DNA from: Massilia putida
Lineage (GTDB): Bacteria; Pseudomonadota; Gammaproteobacteria; Burkholderiales; Burkholderiaceae_D
Assembly: GCF_001941825.1 (NCBI RefSeq)
Contig: NZ_CP019038.1
Span: 2,790,001-2,854,000 of the forward strand
Reading direction: 5' to 3'
DNA: 64,000 nucleotides
Shown piece after piece: positions 57,895 to 64,000 of this stretch. The notes below the pieces were generated by a model. That model searched no databases. It worked only from the letters and a program-made list of their open reading frames with translations, and was not told the DNA's origin. The translations under genes were made by a program, and so were the position numbers. The stretch's first letter is position 1. Each line of letters opens with the position of its first letter.

Positions 57895-59247
57895 TTACTG
57901 GCCACGCGCTTCCGCGTCGATCTTCGACAACGCGCCGGTATCACGCATGAACCAGCAGACGACCAGGGTGCAGGCGATGACGGCCGTCGTGTACCAGTAG
58001 AAGCCGCTTTCCAGGTCGACCGACTTGAACCACAGGGCCAGGTACTCGGCCGTGCCGCCGAACACGGACACCGCGAACGCGTACGGCACGCCGACGCCCG
58101 TGGCGCGGATCGAGGCCGGGAACAGCTCGGCCTTCACGAGCGCGTTGATCGACGTGTAGCCGGACACGATGATCCAGGCGCAGGCGATGAGGCCGAACGC
58201 TTCCCACGGCCCGCTGGCGTGGCGGATGCCGGAGAGCAGCGGGACCGTGAACAGGGTGCCGAGCAGCGCGAAGCCCACGAGCAGCGGACGGCGGCCGATG
58301 CGGTCGGACAACGCGCCGTACAGCGGCTGCAGGCACATCGCGAACAGCAGCGACGCGGCCGAGACGGCGGTGGTCTGCGCATCCGTCAGGCCGACGGACA
58401 GGCGCAGGAATTTCTGCATATAGGTCGTATAGACGTAGAAGGCCAGCGTGCCGCCCATCGTCAGGCCGACCACCAGCAGCACTTCGCGCGGATGCTGGGC
58501 CAGTTGCTTCAGGCCGCCCATCGGCTTGGCGCTCTTGCTCGCTTTCTTGCGGGCGGCCTCGAACGAAGCAGTCTCCGGCAGGTTGTGGCGCATGCGCAGG
58601 GCCAGCAGCGCGAGGCAGGCGCCGACGAAGAACGGAATGCGCCAGCCCCAGGCGCGCAGCTGCCCGGCGTCGAGCAGGAAGTTCTGCAGCACGAGCAGCA
58701 GGACCAGCGCCAGCAGCTGGCCGCCGATCAGCGTCACGTACTGGAAGCTGCTGTAGAAGCCGCGGTGCTTCGAATCCGCCATCTCCGACAGGTACGTCGC
58801 GCTGGCGCCGTATTCGCCGCCCAGGCTGAGGCCTTGCAGCAGGCGCGCCAGCAGCAGGATGCACGGCGACAGGATGCCGGCGGCGGCGTAGGTCGGCGCG
58901 CAGGCGATCAGGAGGGAGCCGAAGCACATCAGCAGGACGGACGTCATGAGGGCCGTCTTGCGGCCGAGGCGGTCGCCGATGTGGCCGAACAGGATGCCGC
59001 CGATCGGACGCACGAAGAAGCCCAGCGCGAAGATGCCCGCCGTGGACATCATCTGCGCGGTCGCATCCTGCTTGGGGAAGAACGAATTGGCGAAGTACAG
59101 CGCGAAGGCCGAGTAGCAGTAGAAATCGAACCACTCGACGAGGTTGCCGGCCGAGCCGATGAAGATGGCCTTCAGGCGCTTGCCGGAAATGCGTTCGCCG
59201 GCGTCGGCGCGGGCGCCGGCCGGCGCCTTGGATGTGATGGTGTTCAT
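57895..59247 (-). CDS. MHS-family MFS transporter (alpha-ketoglutarate/dicarboxylate type)
   Basis: 450 aa with twelve membrane segments. The metabolite:H+ symporter (KgtP/ProP) branch is recognised by FIGSAGNLVEWFDFYCYSAF, GFFVRPIGGILFGHIGDRLG and the sugar-porter-like RLLQGLSLGGEYGASATYLS. Likely substrates are 2-oxoglutarate or other organic acids. It faces the kinase/regulator pair at 59382 across a perfect dyad, which strongly suggests that the pair regulates it. Its own terminator follows. Confidence 0.92.
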   Translation of the reverse strand: MNTITSKAPAGARADAGERISGKRLKAIFIGSAGNLVEWFDFYCYSAFALYFANSFFPKQDATAQMMSTAGIFALGFFVRPIGGILFGHIGDRLGRKTALMTSVLLMCFGSLLIACAPTYAAAGILSPCILLLARLLQGLSLGGEYGASATYLSEMADSKHRGFYSSFQYVTLIGGQLLALVLLLVLQNFLLDAGQLRAWGWRIPFFVGACLALLALRMRHNLPETASFEAARKKASKSAKPMGGLKQLAQHPREVLLVVGLTMGGTLAFYVYTTYMQKFLRLSVGLTDAQTTAVSAASLLFAMCLQPLYGALSDRIGRRPLLVGFALLGTLFTVPLLSGIRHASGPWEAFGLIACAWIIVSGYTSINALVKAELFPASIRATGVGVPYAFAVSVFGGTAEYLALWFKSVDLESGFYWYTTAVIACTLVVCWFMRDTGALSKIDAEARGQ

Positions 59248-59322
59248 GGATGTCTCCTCTTTTGAGTGCTCCCACTATCCCAGCCGGCGGCCGCGCGCAC
59301 ATCCGCAACTTCGCCGCGCCCT

Positions 59323-59342
59323 CCTCCGTAAAATTACGGAGG
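59323..59342. promoter_or_regulatory. perfect dyad between the MHS transporter and the kinase gene
   Basis: CCTCCGTAA-AA-TTACGGAGG, 9-bp perfect arms with a 2-base centre, roughly midway in the 134-base divergent gap. It has the shape of a binding site for a NarL/FixJ-type response regulator dimer and is a candidate site for the regulator at 61505. Confidence 0.7.
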
Positions 59343-59381
59343 CGGTTCACTTCCGGCCGCGCAACTGCTATCGTTGGCGCC

Positions 59382-61508
59382 ATGCCCACCCTGTTCAACC
59401 CACGCACCCTGCGCCGGATCCTGGCCGGCGCCGGCGCGCTGGCCGTCATCGCGGCGTCGGGCAACTGGGCCGAGCGGCACGAGCTGCAGACCAAGACGGA
59501 AGGCCTGCGCCAGGCCGCGGCGGCGCACGTGCTGGGACTGCGCGGCATCGTCGAGAAGCACGACTTTTTACCGCATGCGGCCGCCCGCCACCCCGACGTG
59601 CAAGACCTGCTGCGCACGCCGCGCGACGCGGCGCTGCGGGCCCGCGTCAACGATTACTTCGCCGACCTGCAGGCGACGACGGGCGCCGCCGCGCTGTTCC
59701 TCGTCGACCGCGCGGGCCTGACGCTCGCCGCCAGCAACTGGAACCTGCCGTCGAGCTTCGTCGGCCAGTCCTACCGCCAGCGCCCCTATTTCGAGGATGC
59801 GGTGCAGGGCCGGCGCGGCATCTTCTATGGCCTCGGCCTGACGACCGGCCAGTCCGGCCTGTTCATCGCGGAGCCCGTGCGCGCGGACGGCGCCATCCTC
59901 GGCGTGGTCGTTGTCAAGATCAGCCTGGAGCCGTTGCAGGCCGCGTGGATGCGGGGTGCCGACCCGGTGGTACTGCGCGACAGCCACGGCGTCGTGTTCC
60001 TCTCCGCCGTGCCCGAATGGCTGTTCCACAGCATCCGGCCCGTGTCCGCCGCCGACCTGCGCTGGATCGTCGAACACCGCCAGTACGGCAACCGCGAACG
60101 CTTCCACGTGCTGCCCTGGCAGACGGAGACACGTGGAGAAGCACCCGGTTTCGTCCTGCACACGAGCGTGCAGGGACGCCGCATGGACCTGCTCGCGCTG
60201 GACACGCCGCTGCCGGAACTGGGCTGGACGCTCACCGTCACGACGGACATGAAGGAAGTCGTGCAGGCGCGCCAGCTGGCGCTGATGCTGGCGGCGCTGG
60301 CGGTCGCGCTGCTGCTGCTCGGCGTCCAGTACTGGCGCCTGCGCGAAAAACGCTTCATCGAACAGAAGACCGCGCGCATCGAACTGGAGCGCCGCGTCGA
60401 GGAGCGCACGCGCGACCTGGAAGAAGCGCACGCATTCCGCAAGGCGATGGAAGACTCCCTGCTCGTGGGCATGCGCGCGCGCGACCCCGAAGGACAAATC
60501 ATCTACGTGAACCCGGCCCTGTGCGCGATGGTGGGCTACAGCGCGGAAGAGCTGCTGGGCTGCCGTCCGCCCTACCCCTACTGGCATCCGGACGACCAGG
60601 AAAAACACGAGAGGGAAAGCGACGACGCGCTGCAGGGCCGCGCCGCGCCGCACGGCTTCGAATCGCGCATCCGCCACAAGGACGGCCACGACGTGATCAC
60701 GATGGTCTACACGGCGCCGCTCGTCGATGCGCAGGGCGTGCACCGGGGCTGGATGAGCTCCGTCGTCGACATCACGGCGCAGAAGCAGGCCGAGGCCCGG
60801 CAGCGCGACCAGGAAGTGCGCCTGCAGCGCAGCGCGCGCCTCGCGAGCGTCGGCGAGATGGCGTCCACGCTCGCGCACGAACTGAACCAGCCGCTGATGG
60901 CGCTGTCGAATTTCGCCGTCGCGGCGCGCGCCTTGGCCGCGCAATCGGGGCCGCCCGACATGCTGGCCGGCGCGCTCGACGAGATCGTCGAACAGAGCAA
61001 GCGCGCCAGCGAGATCGTCAAGCGGGTGCGCGCCTTCATCAATCCGCAGCGGGCCCAGTACGAAATCCTCGCCGTCGATGGCGTGATCACGCACGCGGCG
61101 GCGCTCCTGGGCCCGGAACTGCGGGGCGACGGCGTCAACCTGCAGTTGTCGCTGGACGACGGCGGCGCCCGTGTGCGCGGCGACCGGGTTTTGCTCGAAC
61201 AGGTGCTCGTGAACCTGATCCACAATGCGATGCACGCCATGCAGGGCTGCCCGCGCGGGCGCATCGAGCTCACCAGCCGGCGCGTCGATCAGGGTGTGCG
61301 CATCACCGTCACCGACGAGGGCCCCGGCATTCCGCCCGAGCAGCTCGACCAGATCTTCGCCCCGTTCTTCACGACCCGTCCCGACGGCCTGGGCCTGGGA
61401 CTGAACATCTGCCGCACCATCGTCGAAGCCCACGGCGGCGCCATGAGCGTCGACAACCCCGCGGGCGGCGGCGCCGCCTTTTCCTTCACGCTTCCGACCG
61501 CGCCATGA
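59382..61508 (+). CDS. DctS/DctB-like sensor histidine kinase
   Basis: 708 aa from the ATG at 59382. The N-terminal membrane segment is short (LRRILAGAGALAVIAASGNW). A large periplasmic double-PDC (dCache) sensor follows (about residues 35-295; ALFLVDRAGLTLAASNWNLP, SFVGQSYRQRPYFEDAVQGR), as in DctB. A second membrane helix (about 300-320, LMLAALAVALLLLGVQYW) leads to a coiled coil, a PAS domain (about 365-475, DPEGQIIYVNPALCAMVGYS) and the kinase core with phospho-acceptor H in LAHELNQPLMALSNFAV and N/G boxes (NLIHNAMHAM, GPGIPPEQ, GLGLGLNICRTIV). A C4-dicarboxylate or similar organic-acid sensor is likely. Its stop overlaps the start of the regulator gene. Confidence 0.93.
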   Translation: MPTLFNPRTLRRILAGAGALAVIAASGNWAERHELQTKTEGLRQAAAAHVLGLRGIVEKHDFLPHAAARHPDVQDLLRTPRDAALRARVNDYFADLQATTGAAALFLVDRAGLTLAASNWNLPSSFVGQSYRQRPYFEDAVQGRRGIFYGLGLTTGQSGLFIAEPVRADGAILGVVVVKISLEPLQAAWMRGADPVVLRDSHGVVFLSAVPEWLFHSIRPVSAADLRWIVEHRQYGNRERFHVLPWQTETRGEAPGFVLHTSVQGRRMDLLALDTPLPELGWTLTVTTDMKEVVQARQLALMLAALAVALLLLGVQYWRLREKRFIEQKTARIELERRVEERTRDLEEAHAFRKAMEDSLLVGMRARDPEGQIIYVNPALCAMVGYSAEELLGCRPPYPYWHPDDQEKHERESDDALQGRAAPHGFESRIRHKDGHDVITMVYTAPLVDAQGVHRGWMSSVVDITAQKQAEARQRDQEVRLQRSARLASVGEMASTLAHELNQPLMALSNFAVAARALAAQSGPPDMLAGALDEIVEQSKRASEIVKRVRAFINPQRAQYEILAVDGVITHAAALLGPELRGDGVNLQLSLDDGGARVRGDRVLLEQVLVNLIHNAMHAMQGCPRGRIELTSRRVDQGVRITVTDEGPGIPPEQLDQIFAPFFTTRPDGLGLGLNICRTIVEAHGGAMSVDNPAGGGAAFSFTLPTAP

Positions 61509-62104
61509 AAGACATCCCGCTGACACTGTACGTCGTCGACGACGACGAGGCCCTGCGCCGCTCCCTGCTGTTGCTGCTGTTTTCGCAAGGGCTGGCCGTG
61601 CAGGCTTTCGAATCCGGCGAAGCGTTCCTCGAGGCCGTCGACATGCGCCAGCCGGGCTGCGTGATCCTCGACCTGCGGCTTGGCGGGATGAGCGGCCTGG
61701 CGGTGTTCGACCGCCTGCGCGCTGAGCACAGTCCGCTCGTCACGCTGTTCCTGTCCGGCCACGGCGACATCCCGACCGCACTGGAGGCGGTACGGCAGGG
61801 CGCCTACGACTGGGTGGAAAAGCCGGACACGCAGCACCTGCTCGACAAGCTCCCCGCCGCCATCGCCGAGGCCAGGTCCCGCGCGCAGGCGCTGCGGCTG
61901 TGGGCGGAGCTGACGCCGCGCGAACGAGAGGTGGCGCGGCTCGTGGGCCTGGGGCAGCCGAACAAGGAGATCGCGCGGCTGCTCGTCCCGCCGTGCGGGC
62001 CGCGGTCGGTGGAGACGCATCGCGCGAACATCTTCAGCAAGCTGCAGTGCGCGAACGATAATGAGTTGGGGCGGTGGCTGGCCGCCCATCCGTGGTTGGC
62101 GTAA
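61505..62104 (+). CDS. FixJ/DctR-like response regulator with an expanded recognition turn
   Basis: 199 aa starting in the ATGA overlap with the kinase stop. The receiver domain is standard (TLYVVDDDEALRRSLLLLLF, Asp in GCVILDLRLGGMSG, LFLSGHGDIPTALEAV, Lys in WVEKPDTQHLL). The LuxR/FixJ helix-turn-helix begins ELTPREREVARLVGLGQPNK. The turn before the recognition helix reads ARLLVPPCGPRSVETHR, where most homologues have a three-residue turn (ARLLGISPRTVE), i.e. about two extra residues. DNA binding may be altered, or the site has an unusual spacing. Its likely target is the dyad at 59323-59342. Confidence 0.88.
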   Translation: MKDIPLTLYVVDDDEALRRSLLLLLFSQGLAVQAFESGEAFLEAVDMRQPGCVILDLRLGGMSGLAVFDRLRAEHSPLVTLFLSGHGDIPTALEAVRQGAYDWVEKPDTQHLLDKLPAAIAEARSRAQALRLWAELTPREREVARLVGLGQPNKEIARLLVPPCGPRSVETHRANIFSKLQCANDNELGRWLAAHPWLA

Positions 62105-62173
62105 TCGACGCCTGTCCGTGCCCACAGGATTTGAACGCGCGGACGGACGAGCCGTCCACGCGTTCAACCACCG

Positions 62174-63856
62174 TCAGTCCTGCGAAATCAACGCTACCGG
62201 CGCGCGCGTATCGAACTGCACCTTGCCGCCGGAGACAACGGCCGTCCGGCCCGTGTACGCGTCGCGCACCGTCTGCCCGTCGCCGAACACGCCGGCGACG
62301 GAGATCGGGGTCGTGCGGTCCTGCGGCAGGCCAAGGGCGACGACGACGCGGTCGCTCACGCCGTTCTTCTCGTACGTGCGCTTGAACGTGTACGGGCTGG
62401 ACGCGATCATCTGGTGCACGCCCGCGCCCACGGCCGGATGCGCGTGGCGGAAGCGGCCCAGGCGCGACCAGTAGTCGCGCACTTCGGCCACGCCGTGCAG
62501 GCCCACGCGCGCATTGGTCCTGAGCTGGTCCCAGTTCATGAAGGAACGCAGGTTGGCGTCGCCCACGGCGCCGTCGATCTTGAGCACGCGCGCCGTCTCG
62601 TCGCCGTAATAGACTTGCGCCTGGCCCGGTGCCAGCAGCAGCTTGTTCGCTTCCTCGAACGGATGCGCGCGCATCGCATCGAACGGATTGCCGTCGTCGT
62701 GCGAGTCGAGGTAGTTCAGGACCGTGACGCCGGCCAAAGGGCCATTCAGCTGGTTCGAATAGTCGGAGAACAGCTTTTCGTAGCCCTGGCCCGCGTCGTG
62801 CGGCAGGCTGAAGTTGATCATGCTGTCGAAGCCGTTGGCGTAATAGTCGACCTTTGTGCCGTCGTCGTATGCGAACTGGCGTCCGTTCGCGATCGAATAG
62901 CCGAACACTTCGGCCGTCATGAAGAACGGCACGTTGCCGATCTTGTCGACGGCTTCCTTGCCGGCCGGCGTGCGCTTCCAGTCCTCGTACGCCTGGCTCG
63001 CGACTTTTTTCAGATCCTTCCACACGCCCGGTTCCGTGTGCTTGACGGTGTCGCCGCGGAAGCCGTCGAAGCCGTACTTGCGCACCCAGTCGGCGTGCCA
63101 CTTCATCAGGTAGTAGCGCGGTGCGCGCGGGTAGCCCGTGCGCTTGAAGAACTCGTCCAGCTCCTTCACTTCGCGATCAATACGGCCTTCCTTCTTCCAT
63201 TTCGCGACGAGGAACGGCGGCAGGTCGACCTTCGCATTGCTGTCGGTGCGGAAGTCCGGCAGGTTCTTCACGAGCGCGCAGTCGACCGTGCCCTTGACGT
63301 CCTTGAAGTTACAGGTCGGCGCCGTGCGCACCCAGTCCGACGGCCACACCGTATCTTCCGCCGTAACGGGTCCCGTGTGGTTCATCACCACGTCGAGCAG
63401 CACGCGGATGCCGCGCGCATGCGCCGCCTCGACGAGGTCGCGCACGTCCTTCTCGGTGCCGAGATTGGCGTCGACGGCCGTGAAGTCGCGCGCCCAGTAG
63501 CCGTGGAAGCCGTAGCTGACACCCGTGCCTTCGTCGGTCGACGCGTGGATCTGCTCGACGGGGGGCGAAATCCAGATCGCGTCCACGCCCAAGTCCGTGA
63601 AATACCCCTCCTTGATCTTGGCCGTGACGCCGGCCAGATCGCCGCCCATGAAGCCGCGCGCGACGGCCGCATCGTTCTTGCGGCCATAGGCGTGGTCGTT
63701 CGACGGATCGCCGTTGTTGAAGCGGTCCGTCAACAGGAAGTAGACGGTCGCGTTATCCCAGGTGAACGGCTTGCCTTTGACCGGAGACAGGTCGGGCGCG
63801 GCCGAGGCGGTGCCGAAAGCGAGCATCAGGGAGACGGCGAGAACGGGGAGTTTCAT
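62174..63856 (-). CDS. secreted/periplasmic alpha-amylase (GH13)
   Basis: 560 aa with a signal peptide (MKLPVLAVSLMLAFGTASAA). The GH13 regions are region I VLLDVVMNHTGP, nucleophile Asp in YGFDGFRGDTVKHTEPG, acid/base Glu in PFFMTAEVFGYSI and third Asp in LNYLDSHDDGNPF. The N-terminal WDNATVYFLLTDRFNNGDPS and the GDLAGVTAKIKEGYFTDLGV stretch are close to MalS-type periplasmic alpha-amylases. It cuts internal alpha-1,4 bonds of starch or maltodextrins, feeding the pullulanase and alpha-glucosidase steps. Convergent with the response regulator. A CNF-K-V region with two cysteines may form a disulfide. Confidence 0.94.
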   Translation of the reverse strand: MKLPVLAVSLMLAFGTASAAPDLSPVKGKPFTWDNATVYFLLTDRFNNGDPSNDHAYGRKNDAAVARGFMGGDLAGVTAKIKEGYFTDLGVDAIWISPPVEQIHASTDEGTGVSYGFHGYWARDFTAVDANLGTEKDVRDLVEAAHARGIRVLLDVVMNHTGPVTAEDTVWPSDWVRTAPTCNFKDVKGTVDCALVKNLPDFRTDSNAKVDLPPFLVAKWKKEGRIDREVKELDEFFKRTGYPRAPRYYLMKWHADWVRKYGFDGFRGDTVKHTEPGVWKDLKKVASQAYEDWKRTPAGKEAVDKIGNVPFFMTAEVFGYSIANGRQFAYDDGTKVDYYANGFDSMINFSLPHDAGQGYEKLFSDYSNQLNGPLAGVTVLNYLDSHDDGNPFDAMRAHPFEEANKLLLAPGQAQVYYGDETARVLKIDGAVGDANLRSFMNWDQLRTNARVGLHGVAEVRDYWSRLGRFRHAHPAVGAGVHQMIASSPYTFKRTYEKNGVSDRVVVALGLPQDRTTPISVAGVFGDGQTVRDAYTGRTAVVSGGKVQFDTRAPVALISQD

Positions 63857-63883
63857 TCAGGGTCCTGTTTAATTAGTTAAAAA

Positions 63884-63983
63884 ACGTCGTTCCCGGCCTG
63901 GCCGGCCGCCTTGGCGGGAACCCAAGTTTGCACACGTCTCGACGGCGCATGCGAAATCGGGTCCCGCCTCCGCGGGGACGACG
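63884..63983. repeat. REPIN-like element, copy H
   Basis: Left unit CGTCGTTCCCGGCCTGGCCG continuing through TTGGCGGGAACCC; inverse right unit GGGTCCCGCCTCCGCGGGGA ending CGACGG. It lies upstream of the alpha-amylase gene at the window edge. Confidence 0.72.
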
Positions 63984-64000
63984 GTGGGTTGGTTACGTGA

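Overview
The window is GC-rich, gene-dense bacterial chromosome with no rRNA, tRNA, integrase or plasmid gene. Gene content points to a betaproteobacterium of the Oxalobacteraceae, Massilia/Telluria type (inference). The clues are a zapB-like/zapA/6S RNA/EVE block, glucokinase-HexR fusion proteins, a PEP-CTERM exported protein, a monomeric NADP isocitrate dehydrogenase, a pyruvate dehydrogenase E3 carrying its own lipoyl domain, and CIRCE-controlled groESL.

Layout. 1-6 kb: start of a Tat-exported protein, an MmyB-type regulator, an HDOD protein, a BON-domain envelope protein and two zinc-peptidase-like secreted proteins. 6-11 kb: an EmrAB/OMF drug-efflux operon with a divergent TetR gene, with promoter and operator visible between them. 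11-17 kb: a translationally coupled small-ORF pair, a DUF2141 protein, a LytS/LytTR two-component pair and monomeric isocitrate dehydrogenase. 16.5-22 kb: ordinary genes (amidohydrolase, PEP-CTERM protein, 3-hydroxyisobutyrate-dehydrogenase-like enzyme, K+ channel) mixed with gene remnants: an aquaporin tail, an Hcp/amidase/immunity-like type VI secretion relic and an efflux-adaptor fragment. 22-24.5 kb: a multidomain alginate-lyase-like secreted protein. 24.6-30.6 kb: aceE-aceF-lpdA. 31-46 kb: housekeeping genes (folD, prlC, holC, a LivK-like protein, cytochrome c, ilvD, lgt, zapA, 6S RNA, groESL). 46.7-64 kb: a starch and sugar region with two glucokinase-HexR fusions, alpha-glucosidase, pullulanase, alpha-amylase, an MHS-family organic-acid transporter and a DctS/DctR-like two-component system.

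How the genes fit together. Secreted alpha-amylase and pullulanase would cut starch to maltodextrins. The cytoplasmic alpha-glucosidase would release glucose, and the glucokinase domain of the fusion would phosphorylate it. The fused HexR/RpiR domain could sense a sugar phosphate and repress. A promoter with a dyad just after its -10 lies in front of the alpha-glucosidase/glk operon and is a candidate HexR operator. The kinase/regulator pair at 59.4-62.1 kb faces the organic-acid transporter across a perfect 9-bp dyad, so it probably controls that gene.

Eight intergenic elements of about 80-130 bp, each made of two inverted GC-rich hairpin units, look like REPINs. One sits inside the pdh operon between aceE and aceF. 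The observation most worth following is the decayed type VI cassette at 20.7-21.4 kb. All family calls come from reading the sequence; no search was run.
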